DNA of 64,000 nt from Endomychus coccineus (lineage: Eukaryota; Arthropoda; Insecta; Coleoptera; Endomychidae). The notes under the pieces were generated by a model that did not search any database, was not told the origin of the DNA, and worked only from the letters and a program-made list of their open reading frames with translations. Every line of letters starts with the position of its first letter. Positions within the stretch are counted from its first letter, which is position 1. Where the stretch lies: NCBI GenBank assembly GCA_958510875.1, contig OY294068.1:193278315-193342314 (forward strand), given 5' to 3'. Positions 22,640 through 34,072 of the stretch are shown one piece after another. The translations under genes and the position numbers were made by a program.

Positions 22640-25600
22640 GTTCAAAAGTGCTAAAAATTATGTGTTTCTTTTGCCTTGTGCTAAGTCAGGCTGTGTCTGT
22701 AAAACGTGTGGGCTTTGCCATAGCACAAAGTTCATCACAAGGCCAATGCAGACATCAGCGACTTTTGCAACTTTTTCATAAAATGAGGAGGTACAATATA
22801 GATCTGATAATGGCTCTATAATCAAAATATCAATATTTCCCTTGGCGCTTAAGGTCGTGGCGAGGAATATTGCCTTTGAGCTTTGATTAAATTAATCAAT
22901 GCTTGAAGTAAGCTGAAAGTTATCCACATTACGATTCATTGTATGAATGGTTACATATTAATTAATGAACAAGTTGATTCAACAAAATGCCCACAAATTT
23001 GTTGCACGAGCAACAATAATAATTGAAAAACAGTGCTTGTCCCAAATCAGTTTTTCCAGATATTTCCAAATAAAAGTTTGGTTAATAGCTGAATTAATAT
23101 CACTACATTGTCAACTGGTTATTAGCATAAAGAACATTGTAATATTCATATGTATGGATACAGAATAGCTGGACTTATTGTCTCTTTATTCCCAAAGAAA
23201 TTCAAGAAAAAGAGAAATCGTATGCGATGTTAAATTTCCAATGAAAACAGTTTGAAACACGATAAAATGTTCAGGGATACTTCCAAATTATGCCAAAGTA
23301 TTAATTCTCTTCATTGAACCTCAGAAATGTCTGAAATTCTCATTTTGACAAATGACGTCATGGATTTGACGTCACAGTTGATTTTACTCTGTAGCATCGT
23401 ACTTTATAGGGCTGTCTAACGAAACGTTACGATCAGCTGACCAATGTCTGCCGTGAGGTGAACAAATAGTGTGGTTTAAATTTGTCTCTATCAACGAGGT
23501 ACAATAAGAAGAAAAGATCTCACTAAAACTAAATTAAAATAAATGCCCAAGTGTGTTCAAAACATTTTATTTCGGGTAGGTCAACAATTATTTATAAAAA
23601 TACTAGTTTCTCGGTACTGAGTTGCAGGAAAACCAACAAAATTGGAGGGTAAAAAGTTGTTTGCTGTTGTTTTTGAGATAGTTCGTAATATTGCATGGAA
23701 AAATCAGTCTGATACCTGAAGAATAGCTTTTCTCTAGTACGCTTTTAGAATCTATCTATTATATGATTAAAAACTAGATTGTATCATTCTATCGGAATGT
23801 ATTATCAGTTTTCGGAATCGGAAGAGGCTTAACTACTTTCTAGGAGCAATTAATTATCTCGATCCACGCCTTGTCGTTGAATACAGCGTTCATATGACGA
23901 ACTTTGTTCCGGTTGCTATGGTTACATATTATTTCACGCCCCCTCACGTTTATTACGTTCGTCATTTCAAGTGACAGTTTATACTGTTTGCCGAACAGTA
24001 AGTTTGACGAAACTATTATTATTGATTAATAATTTAGTTGTTAGAGAAACTATAGTCTACTAACAAGTAACACGTTTGGGATGGTGTATTCCACGCCCAC
24101 AAACCGTAGTCCTCGCTTTCGGCTCGTGTTGAATATGAACCAATCCAACCTTGTTGTAGAATATGCTATTAATTACGTTAGTAAAGCTCCAATTGAATTT
24201 GTATTACAAGGACATTGGATATCGATTTGGAATAAATCGTTCCACTGCCTCGACATATTTAAAAACTATTATTTTTATGTATCTGAGGTTTAAAAGAAGA
24301 AAAACCTCTTTCAGATGAAATAGTATGCACTTGTAAATGTATGCCCCTCCATTCTACCACTATAAAAAAAGTTAAAAATAAAAAAGAACAATTTATTTAT
24401 TTTGTTTTATCTCAAAGAAGAAACCTATTTTAAATGAAGTAGTACTTAAATATAAAATAACTAAAGTAACCCTGTAACACCTGTAAAATTGTATATTGTA
24501 TGTCTCTATTTAAAAGCTCTTTTTCTTCATTAGAATGCTCTTATCTTTCCCACAATAACTATATCGTCTGCTACTTTCAATACGCCAGACTCGCTAACAG
24601 TACCTACTTGAAGGCATTTAAGCTTTTGAATGCTTCCATTTGTTGATTGGTATAATAGATGGTGGTAAATGCTAGATAAGTAACAATGTCCAAATTTGTT
24701 ATTGGAGGAAAATATGCTGGATTGACACTAAACGTTGATTCTTGTAATATAAAGGGATCCAACATTTTTGTATCGTTCCTCTGCATCAGCGTTCACACCT
24801 TTCAAATTGGAAAATATTCATGTTGCAAAACCAGTTCAAGGGCTTCTTTTTCCGCATAAAACTCCTGCAAGAAGGATGAACAAAAGGACCAGAATAATCC
24901 TAATTTTACACACAAACTGCATCTGTCTTACCTATGGAACCCATTATAGAAACGATCAGCTGTTTTGTTGGATTACTCTATACATTACAGTTCAATACTC
25001 TGTGGTAACATGGAAATAAGGTTATATACTGTCAATCGTCTAGTTCACGTGACAGATGACAGGTGTATTTCAGTGTCCTTCGAATTAGTAATCTGCAACT
25101 TGGACAGGTCGTTCAAATTTAGCAATTAAATTGATTTGAGCGAGAAGGAGTTTCACGTGGACCAAATTCAGTAAAAACTTTGCAAACTGTATCTGAAATT
25201 TTACAATAATAATGCCTTGTGCGAGAGTATATCCATTTTCTGCGTTGATTTGACTATCGAATTATAGAAATGTCAAAGACTTATATCTCTAATTTCAAAC
25301 AGATCCGAATTAGCACCTTCGATAAATTCTCATTTTTTGCCAAGCTGGAATGGAGAAACTGATAGGGATAGGCAACAACTCGTTACTTTTTGTTTGGCTT
25401 TGAAATGAATGAATTTTAATAGACTGATTTCTCCTGTCTCAAGGGAAGTGAATACATACTTCGTATAATTCCACACTCGATACTAAGCACCGGAATAAGG
25501 CTTTAACATAATTACTAGTATATACAATGCATGGCAAATAGTTCGAGTGGTAAAAGTTCAGATAAAGATAGATAGTAATTCAGATGAGTGACAGTGGCCT

Positions 25601-27650
25601 TTCACTGAATACAATTAATGTACTTATTGTATGTTGTATGTACACGTACCGGACTGGATCTAGTCGGTACCACCTGGTACGACAATCGTCTGTCGATCTG
25701 GGACAGTGTAGAATGCAAGCTAGCGTATGTTAGCAGCAGTTGATTGCGGGGACCTTCACGGAATGGGTAATTAAGCATGTAACATTCTTCATAATCACCG
25801 GCAAACGCAAACATTTATACAAATTTCACTGCATTTTAGATTAACGATACCACGTTAAAGCAGTAATTTTGTCGCAAATATTTATTTGTAATTCAAATAA
25901 CATTTTTGAAGTTGTCACTAAATGTTTGTTTGTTAATTATGAACGTTCATTTAATCATCACGCAGGCTATTAAGATAAGTATGGTTTTTTATAAACGAGT
26001 ATACGAACCCTGCCTTTACCACTCGAAATTTGGAATTTGTGAATTTATTTCATGATAAAGCAAACTTTCTTTGAAAATCTTCACTAACAAAGAGCTCAGA
26101 TCGTGGTCTCAGAACCGGTGATACCTAACTTCAATATGTGGAGTGTCGAAGCTAGATTTAAAGGTTTTTAGAGTTGAAAATACTTAAGGGATCCTATTTC
26201 ACCAAGAATGGGTTTGGTTCGAGAGGCACCGCAAACCGATCAGTTACGTAAGCAGGAGTGGGGCTTGCCAAAACAACTAAAGCTCAAGGCAGCACCAGTT
26301 GGAATCGAGGTAGAGAGATTCTACGTCGGGTACTATGTGACGTCAGAAAACACGTGATCGCGCAACTCTTCCAATCTACTGGCTCATCATACAATTTGAG
26401 AATCGGTCGTGTTGCGGATACACAAAGACTGCTCGCTATAACTTCCACTGTTAGAATGTACTACCTATAAACAGCGAAATTGCTAAAGTAGTTAGAATAC
26501 AGTTACCGGTGTTGGCATGACTTGATCAAACACCAAAAGACTTCTGAAAAATGTCGCTCATATAAATAGCGATGGAAGTAGAATGATAGTGTCATGCCGA
26601 CTGAGGTAAATGTACTTTGGTATCGGGTGAAAAAAAGTTCAATGAATGCCTGCAAAAGCTGTGAATGTTTCTTAATATTTTCCCTAAGGCACTACGTTTA
26701 TAGTTTACGTTGCTGATGGCCGAAGCCAAGTCTAAAAAACTAAAAAAGAGATGTTTTACACTGACGCTAAGTTTCAGGCATCTGTAATAATTTGGGAATC
26801 AACGTCAGCGTCAGCTAGAGCAAGCGTTTGCTGGTACACGGACTGGTATCGGTAGTGACATTTTGTATCATGTTCGTTATTTATTGTTGACAAATAAAAA
26901 TATCTCTTGGTAAAGCTATTTCTCTAGAAATGAGGAAAGCAACATGTGACTCAGAAGCAGGCAAATGTAAATGGTTCACACTATTCCAATACAAAAAAAA
27001 AATTGAGAGCTCTGAGTAGGATTATCATGCAAAATCGTCGGGCTACTTATAGAGAATTGACAGTATTATGGAACCAGGTGAAAGGTAAATATTTTTCAAG
27101 AGTAAAGTAGGATTTAAATCTTACAAGGTATGCTCAAATTCTTTTCCCTCTTAATCTGTTTTCAATTTGAAGTTTACGTTCCGACAAAGATGCGAAGAAT
27201 AATAGACTTCTGTGAACAAAGGAGCACAGATATTGATGTTAAGAACCAGTGGTACCTAATTATATGATATGACAAGCTGGATTTGAAGTTAAGTTTCTGG
27301 CCTCTGACGATTTGGGAACCCAAGTCGACCAGATGAATCGAGTAATCGGGAACATGCACTTTCTAGGTGGCATTATGAATGCTGATGAATATATTAATAT
27401 CAATGAATTGGAATCCAGGAACCCTTTATTTACCTTTACATACATTCTAACAGCCAAAATAATGGTTTCATTAAGAAAATTCAATTCAATTTTTTCACCT
27501 TGGCCTTATATTTCACGTATTTACTAGAAAATTTTGCCAAGCCATTGGGTTTCTTTTTCTTTATTTGAGAACGAAAATCAAAGCAGGACCGTACATGGGT
27601 TTTTCTTTGTGGGGTGTGTTCAAGTATTTCGAAAAAACGAATTTCTTTTA
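22640..27650. other. Long intergenic stretch with few recognisable items
   Basis: No host gene seen. The items noted are a decayed minus-strand fragment at 24604-24786 and a diverged duplication: about 26101-26160 and 26760-26830 resemble 27235-27340 (GAACC.GTGGTACCTAA; AAGTTTC.GGC.TCTG and TTTGGGAA.C). A GC-richer patch at 26220-26420 has a 70-residue open frame that resembles nothing I know. Confidence 0.4.
24604..24786 (-). pseudogene. Fragment of an insect SWIM/YqaJ-type multi-copy gene (tentative)
   Basis: Minus strand encodes PAYFPPITNLDIVTYLAFTT, then YYTNQQMEAFKSLNAFK and a stop. The pattern P...DIV.YL......YT...F(K)AFKSL.A(Y/F) recalls the start of repetitive insect proteins with SWIM zinc fingers and a YqaJ-like nuclease domain. 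Only about 55 residues remain. The recognition is from memory of the pattern and is weak. Confidence 0.35.
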
Positions 27651-27658
27651 TGCTTTGA

Positions 27659-28240
27659 GTACACGAGAGGGAAACCTATAAAGTTCTAAGAACATCGCGA
27701 GAGCGAGCGGTGGAAAGTTGGTAAAGGAGATAGGCTTTCGAATGTTTCTTGAAGGAAAGACCTCGCTAGGTAAAGAGTTCCACAGCTTCGCTGTTCGATA
27801 AAAAAATGAAGTCTGGTAGGAATAAGTTCGGCAGGTCTAGAGCTTGACAACGAAGGGGACTAGTTTGAGCTTGTCTAGTTCGTCTATATGGAAACACTCG
27901 TGATGGAACGATTTCTGATGAACACCGACCTTGAAAATATCTATAGAAAAGGGAGAGATCTCCGACTTTTCTACGATGTTCTAGAAAGGACAATGAATTC
28001 TTTAGTGTGACATCATCAATCAAACGAATAGCTGTCTTCTGGAAATAATCAGCGTATGTTTGAGAGCCAAACTCCAACCATGTTAACAGTTCTCCAGGAT
28101 AGGTCGAATCTGTGCCTTGTATATTATGAGGAGCTGCTGGGATGTAATGTAGTTCTTGGCACGGAATAGAAAACCAAGTTTTTGTGAAGCGGTTTTCGCA
28201 ATGGACCGCACATGATCGTCCCATAAAAGAGTGCTGTTTT
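27659..28240 (-). pseudogene. LINE reverse-transcriptase C-terminal region and 3' end, antisense
   Basis: The best-preserved 3' copy of the main LINE family here. Minus strand reads NRFSKTWFSIPCQELHYIPA, then [61 protein letters not shown]. The block AIRLI.D ... [15 protein letters not shown] is typical of the C-terminal part of CR1/Jockey-type insect LINE ORF2. The end near 27659 carries the ACACGAGAGGGAAACCTATA tail. One long open frame (27766-28224) survives, but the palm domain is absent. Confidence 0.8.
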
Positions 28241-28804
28241 CATCACATTAGGGACATTAGGGATAGTGGGATCCGCCTTCCTGGAGAAGACTTATAATTG
28301 AACTGGAAGTACTGGAAGATAAGTTATTTTTTTCATATATTATGTGCATTCGGTGCGATTCTGGAATTAACCGAAGTGAAAGTTAATTTTATTTAACAAT
28401 TATTGTTGCTTATAAATAATAATATTCGCCACCCAATATTGTCTCATAGATTCATAAATAATTAATCAATGCTATTACTATAATTAACATAAATTCCAAT
28501 AACGTATTTGAGTCTAATTATTCTGCAAGACATGTGATTTATATTGTTGTTGCAAGGTCTTTTGTAACTCCGAAGCACGACTCATTCTATGACTTTGATG
28601 TTGGAATAGATTGGTGTGAACTTTTCCATTATCGTTGAATAATGATTACATAATCAAGCTTCAAGTACATGATGGTAGATTGAAAATGATAATTTCGTTA
28701 TGGCAGCTTAATACTTATATTACAAGTCGTAGAAGAGGGCATCCAGATTTACTCATCAAATTGTTAGACGAACGTTTAAAATGTGGAAACTCATTGCTGC
28801 TATG
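28241..28804. other. Intergenic, no gene seen
   Basis: AT-rich, no recognisable element up to the target duplication of the Penelope-like element. Confidence 0.4.
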
Positions 28805-28898
28805 CCTTAAAATAGTAATATAAAGATTCTTGACCCAGTATGAATTTATATAAAATTCTCGGGAAATAGGTCACAATAACACTCTGTTTTAAATTTTC

Positions 28899-28940
28899 TT
28901 CTTTACGTACGTTTCGGTCTCACGACCTTCATCAGAAGAC
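28899..28940 (-). ncRNA. Hammerhead-ribozyme-like motif (Penelope repeat, left copy)
   Basis: On the minus strand: stem I 5' strand GTCTT, box CTGATGA, one extra A, stem II GGTC/GACC closed by GTGA, GAAA, a 2-bp stem III (AC/GT) with loop GTAC, cleavable A, and stem I 3' strand AAGAA. Stem I has four pairs and one mismatch. The layout is the minimal type I hammerhead known from Penelope-like elements. The extra nucleotide before stem II is atypical, so activity is uncertain. Confidence 0.65.
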
Positions 28941-29314
28941 TTATTATGTAAAAAGGGGTTAATTAAAACTAATTAGCAAAAGCGTCCATATCGCACAATT
29001 TTCAATCAAAAAGCCCACGCCGTCGAAACGAACAGAACCACGAATAATCGAAAATTGTATCGTTAATATTGAAGTATAATTTTTTTGTAACAAGAATCCA
29101 CTGTTCAGGAAAATTCTCATAATATACAAACGCATATTGCAATGGTCTCAAAGCAACTGAAGTTCGAAGCTATTTGTTGATATTTACTCGAGACAGATGT
29201 AGATTTATGACGTACTTGAAAAGGTTTTAGACCTGCATTGGAGTTTACTTTCAGCGTTCTTCCTAAAATATACTTTTAACATTATAAAGACGCATGTAGG
29301 AATTTGCAAGAGTC

Positions 29315-29761
29315 TTAATTAATCAAGTTAGTATAAATCTGACTCAATCCCTGAATATCATTCCTATGTTTCACAGAATTGGAATCCCGTTTTATGTGAA
29401 TCATCTCCAGGATAGATCTTTTATAATAATTGGTTTCTTTAGTTGAAATATTAACATTTTTGTAATCAAACTGATGGTTATAATCAAAGCAGTGTTTAGC
29501 AAGGGCGGTGGAATTTTCTAAGTTTTTATTTCTTGTGCTATACTTATGGCCGTACATTCTTTTTTGTAAATATTGTTTAGAGATGCCAGTATAAGTTCCA
29601 TCACAATCTAAACAATTCAATTTATATACTGTGTGGGTTTGTTTATCTTTAGGTATTACAGGTTTTAGATTTGAGAAATATTTCCCAACACAGTTAGTAG
29701 GTTTATGCGCAACATTTATATCGCACTTTTTCAAACATTTCTTAATTTTTTCTGAGGTCTC
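29315..29761 (-). pseudogene. Penelope GIY-YIG endonuclease C-terminal fragment
   Basis: Minus-strand open frame entering from PETSEKIKKC near 29761 and stopping at 29315 after IYTNLIN. The core THTVYKLNCLDCDGTYTGIS, followed by QKRMYGHKYS and AKHCFDYNHQFD, matches the GIY-YIG endonuclease module at the C-terminus of Penelope-like polyproteins (VYK for GIY, YTG for YIG, then Arg and His). The two Cys of NCLDCD are the Penelope-specific CCHH zinc ligands. The reverse transcriptase is missing, cut off at the junction with the inverted repeat, so it is a 5'-truncated copy without its own start. Confidence 0.88.
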
Positions 29762-29801
29762 CGGAATGTATGTATTTAATTAACCCCTTTTTACATAATA
29801 A

Positions 29802-29843
29802 GTCTTCTGATGAAGGTCGTGAGACCGAAACGTACGTAAAGAC
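29802..29843 (+). ncRNA. Hammerhead-ribozyme-like motif (Penelope repeat, right copy)
   Basis: Stem I GTCTT (29802-29806) pairs perfectly with AAGAC (29839-29843). Box CTGATGA 29807-29813, extra A 29814, stem II GGTC/GACC with GTGA loop 29815-29826, GAAA 29827-29830, stem III AC-GTAC-GT, cleavage expected after A29838 (GTA). All core nucleotides are present apart from the inserted A. Confidence 0.72.
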
Positions 29844-29885
29844 GAAAATTTAAAACAGAGTGTTATTGTGACCTTAAAATAGTAA

Positions 29886-30535
29886 AACAAATATATGCTG
29901 CTATGAAGCGAGGAAATTTCATCACCATGCTAACTTGGGATCAATTATCGCTCATACGCACACACACATACGTACATCATCCCAAAAATAGTCTAGACCG
30001 ACTCAGAAATGCTTAAAACGGACTTATTCGCGAGAATCCGGATATTTTTTGCCCCAAATACAACACTTCCATGATACTACGTATATTGCAATTAAAACGT
30101 ATGTCCAGTTGTAGTTTTAAAGATGCGAAGACCTTTTCCGTACTTGAATGATATCATTATGCTTCGTTAGGTAGAGTCCCAAAATACTCAAAATATCACC
30201 TAGGTACTGCTTGAAGCATGTAGATCTGAATTAAGCAAGTTATTTTGATCGTTATCAATGAAATCACAAAATAAAAACGTAGCGGCAATAAATAGACAAA
30301 TAACTTTATTTCTTTTTTATATCTACCTACTTATCATATTAACAGCAATTATTCCACCACGAAGTGGAGTTATCTTAGGGATATCCTATTAATAATATAA
30401 TAATTGATAATAACTATACTGAGGTATTGAAGATAAACAATAATGGTCGTTAAGTTCTTTATAAATAATCGATGGATTCAGCTTGCTTCGAATTATTGAT
30501 TCTAGTTCTAATGTGTAATTTAACAATGAACTCTG
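29886..30535. other. No gene seen
   Basis: AT-rich sequence with no recognised element between the Penelope copy and the next RT fragment. Confidence 0.35.
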
Positions 30536-30725
30536 AAGCAGACTTAAGATCAAAATTGAATCAGTTCCCAAAAGTTTGGTATAGACATGTTGATGACATT
30601 TTCGCGATTACTAGATTACTAGATTTTGAATTACGTGACTTCTTGAACACCGAAATTCACTGTCGAAATAGAAACAGATAATCAGCTTCCTTTCCTTGAT
30701 ATCAACATTATAAAAAATGGTTTAA
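30536..30725 (+). pseudogene. Penelope reverse-transcriptase fragment
   Basis: Plus strand reads DLRSKLNQFPKVWYRHVDDI, FAITRLLDFEL, and after a frameshift KFTVEIETDNQLPFLDINII, i.e. the YVDD-like catalytic motif (here RHVDDIFA) and the following QLPFLD block of Penelope reverse transcriptases. Between the two blocks the frame changes near 30655. Only these palm segments remain. Confidence 0.75.
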
Positions 30726-30729
30726 TAGT

Positions 30730-32490
30730 CATTATTATTATATATGGATGAAATTGTTTTCCAATATCGATTAAAAATATTGTGAATTTTCCTCAATGAT
30801 ATAGCACTCGGTATACATTAATATACGAGTTCACATGTGGAATGATGTCATTTTGGACTTTCTTGTTTATCGTAAACGCGAATACCGCATCAAAAATATT
30901 TTATTAACACAGCTTAAGCATCAAACAAGTTATAAATTTGGATTTCCAATTAATTTTTTACTTCTGTTTCATTGCTTCTTTCCTAGAACCGATGATTCCT
31001 TTTAATAATTGCTTGGTAACTTCCAAGGATGGGATTTTAAGTTCCAACTTCTAAATATCATAACTGTTTTAATGTGACAGATAAATAGTGTTACCTACGT
31101 GTTAAATATTCCTGTAGTTAGTGATAAATGCTTAGGAAATGTATGATTATAAACACTTCGAGTGTCTGTGTAAATATGTTCGTCAGTGTGTCAAATAAGA
31201 TTAACATCTAACACATCGTCGATTTCAGATGAATGTTTGAAGTCATTACATTTTGCTCTAATGTAGAATTTGATTTTATTCATCTTGGTAAAACGTGCAT
31301 GATATAAAATGTGTAATGGAAATAATTGCTTCAAATTTTATAATATTTAGTTCCTTTTAGAAATGTTGGGCTGACATTGGCATTAACACAGGTCCATGGA
31401 CCATACTATGATATGCTGCTAGTTTTGTGACAAATTGCATGGAACACTTATTTAACACAAGAAATTGAAGAAATAATTGAAATCCAATTAGATTTATTAA
31501 AGACAAGCCTTCTTTTTTCCCGGCCAAAACGGTCTACCTCTTCTTCTAAAAATTCTCCACCTCCTCGACTAGCTCTCGATGAATTGACATAATAGCGAGT
31601 GATCCATGTTTTAATTCTGAACAATTCACAAATACCCATGGAGGAGAAACTTTCCCCCTTGCCCCCTACCGGGCGCCTATGCCTATAGCGTCCAAGCTTT
31701 CAAGATTATTACCGACGTCCACTTCCTCTCCCAATATTCCAACTCATTATATATCTCCAAAAAACCTTGCTTAGTTGTGGGTTCCTTCGTGTTATAGCGT
31801 ATCCACAGTGTCAACTTTATTATAGTTTATTGTATTATATCTACTTTATACAGTGGTAGAAGTGATTTTTCAAATAAGATTGTCTAAATTCAACTTTTTG
31901 TACTTTTGTAGATGGTTTGACACAACATGTAGTACTCAAGTATGAACTGTTTCATTGATTTCTTCATAATTTTCTAATTGTTTGATAATGGCACTTCGGT
32001 GTTGAAACTATAGTTACGTTTTCACGTTATTATTAATAAAAGTGGTATAAAAACAAAGTAGTTATTCTTTCATATAATCAAAATGATAAATTACCATAAA
32101 GTAACGGCTTCCACCATCGATTTTTTAATTTAATTTAATTATTTGTATGTTATATTAATTGTAATTATTAATTATTATTGATGCATTATTTAATTATGAT
32201 TGATTGTAATTGTAATTCTAATGAACAAATAAACATATTATGACTGTAGATTCCTCATAAGAAGTAATAACAGTGTATTTGCTAAGTTTCAGGTGATTTA
32301 TGTTCCTCTTATTTTGTTTCATAAACCAATTGTCGTTAAGCAAGCAAAATTATTACTTCTACAATGCGAACTACCTGTGTAAGTAAGTACATACACGAGT
32401 ACCAAACCTGTTCGATATGATACAAGAGGAATTCAATAACTTCTAACGGTATTTACATTTTACAGTGTATTCCTTACACTAATATCGTTG
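30730..32490. other. Mostly unrecognised, with small retroelement traces
   Basis: No host gene seen. About 31690-31760 is a weak plus-strand LINE 3' trace (CCAAGCTTTCAAGATTATT, CCTCTCCCAATATTCCAAC). About 31795-31835 (GTTATAGCGTATCCACAGTG, then TTTATTATAGTTTA) resembles 48815-48858, downstream of another hammerhead-like motif. 31979-32018 is a degenerate hammerhead-like motif. 32100-32230 is very AT-rich. Confidence 0.4.
31979..32018 (+). ncRNA. Degenerate hammerhead-like motif
   Basis: TTGATAA replaces CTGATGA (two core changes). Then come an extra T, stem GGCAC/GTGTT with loop TTCG, GAAAC, a 2-bp stem III with loop TATA, then GTT and a weak stem I. The layout equals that of the Penelope motifs, so this is probably a dead relative. 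It would not be expected to cleave. Confidence 0.3.
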
Positions 32491-32499
32491 CTAGGCAAC

Positions 32500-32950
32500 A
32501 AGCTCCGTCGAAATGGATTTACCACTGCAACCCAGCAGGAGCAGATGAGATGCTTGCTTGCGTCAGTCGATCCCAGTCTCGCAGTATAGTCCACTAGTCA
32601 ACACTCGCTACACGAGTACGCGAACACGACTTCAGCAGGGAGAATAAACTTCACAATCACAACTCTAGACTTCAGTGGCTTCAGTACGACAGTAGCCGCT
32701 AGTTGGGAAGTGTGAAAGCATTCCTGCGAGCGCACGAGGAACAATTCTACAGTTATTTAAATTCCGATCTCTAACCTTGTTCGCTCAGGTCGATGCGTGA
32801 AGTGCCGCGAACGAAAACAACCAAAGTTTCTCTCGATTGTGGGCTTTAAACTTAACCTGTTTCTTGGATATTATGTAAAGTGATTCACTTATATTACCTA
32901 AATAAAGAAGTTGGTGACACAATATTTTGAAGGAAGCTTGTTTGTTGAAT
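32500..32950 (+). promoter_or_regulatory. GC-richer patch, possible promoter / 5' UTR exon of the Rab GEF gene
   Basis: A patch visibly richer in G+C and CpG than its surroundings (for example GCGAGCGCACGAGG, GTGCCGCGAACGAAAAC) with several TCAGT initiator-like sites (32571, 32682, 32691 regions). No protein is encoded. The nearest plus-strand gene whose first coding exon begins directly with ATG after a splice acceptor is the Rab GEF at 51056, so a distant noncoding first exon is needed. Placing it here is inference from composition only. Confidence 0.3.
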
Positions 32951-33475
32951 TGCATTGTTTACGAATGTAAATCAATAACAATAACAAAGAAGGTATTGTA
33001 TTTTGATTATTTTGCTTTACTAAACCGTAATATGGAACGAGAGAGTTTTCTGGTCCAGTATATTTGTTAGTACAAAAGAATTAATATAAGACTACACGCA
33101 AAATATATTTTGAGCTAAACGACAACAATAATTGATGATGATTAAATGTTTTGATTCCTCGGAGAAAGCAAAAAAACTCCCAAGATCGCTGGGACAATTT
33201 AATTTTTCGAGGAATGCAGATCTTATGAGGAAAGATAGCAAAATATGAAACAAAACAAAATTTATACACATATCGTTACGTTGAATTGTTCATATACAGA
33301 TACATTTCACAAAAGGGTGCATAGGTGCCTGACGAGTCCCAGCAGGTCGAAAAAAATGTCAACTCTTATCAGGTTTCTTTCACATCCTTTTGGGATTTGA
33401 GTTTTATATGGCAAATTTAGAAAACAAACTAGGTATGCAATTTATTAATGAGAGAAACTTTCGAATTTAATTAAA
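32951..33475. other. No gene seen
   Basis: AT-rich, nothing recognised. Confidence 0.35.
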
Positions 33476-33479
33476 GTAT

Positions 33480-34060
33480 TTCCTACGTTCCAATATCCTT
33501 TTTTGTTTAGAAATTAAATTATTGATCAAAGATTTGTGGTAACCATTGTCCAACGCAATTTGCTGAAGTTTCACAACTTCGTTGTTACAATTTTGTTGGC
33601 TCAAAGGAACGTTCAATAATCTATTATATTAGACGGAGCTATTTTATATTTAAATGGTGTAGTAGCTGAATCCGCCGGGGTATAACGGATTCCTGGTAAT
33701 AAGTTCATAGAAACCATCATTTAATATGGTATTTACCAAATTGTGATCATCCTCTTTGCCCATAATTACGAGGGAATTTCCCTTATCTGCTTTCAAGTAA
33801 TAACAGTCTTTTTCTTTTAATGATTTACAGATATTATTCTAGTTATTTGAGAAACTTTTATATGATTTATTTGAATGTTCAGGAATTGTCTTGCACTTGT
33901 TATGAACAACATCTTGAAAGTAGAGAGACCAAATCGTATTTTCAATATCATTAATCAATCCTCCGTAGATAATTTCTTAGAATCAACTGCAAAATTTAAA
34001 CCTTCATATAACAAACTCATTGCCGTTTCATTGAAATGTTGACTGTTTTTTCCTTGCACT
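33480..34060 (-). pseudogene. Penelope ORF remnant, internally deleted, antisense
   Basis: On the minus strand the piece at about 33880-33700 reads KSLKEKDCYYLKADKGNSLV, IMGKEDDHNLVNTILNDGFY, which is the N-terminal RT region (ADKGN motif) of Penelope-like proteins. The piece at 33620-33480 reads RLLNVPLSQQNCNNEVVKLQ, QIALDNGYHKSLINNLI, which matches a segment C-terminal to the catalytic palm. The palm itself is deleted between them. Confidence 0.65.
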
Positions 34061-34072
34061 CTCACACATTCA

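Larger units (their letters stand above)
28819..29871 (-). mobile_element. Penelope-like element with inverted terminal repeats
   Basis: 1,053 bp between a 14-bp target duplication CCTTAAAATAGTAA (28805-28818 and 29872-29885). The ends are about 110-bp inverted copies of one terminal repeat (CGAAACGTACGTAAAGA, TTTAAAACAGAGTGTTATTG). The minus strand carries the C-terminal GIY-YIG endonuclease part of a Penelope ORF. Order on the minus strand: inverted repeat copy, 5'-truncated ORF end, 3' untranslated part, direct repeat copy. Penelope-like elements are known for variable, sometimes inverted, terminal repeats and 5' truncation. Both repeat copies contain a hammerhead-like motif. Confidence 0.9.

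Noticed and set aside
24768..25019. 83-codon plus-strand open frame
   Set aside because: Non-ATG start and no resemblance; overlaps the minus-strand fragment at 24604-24786.
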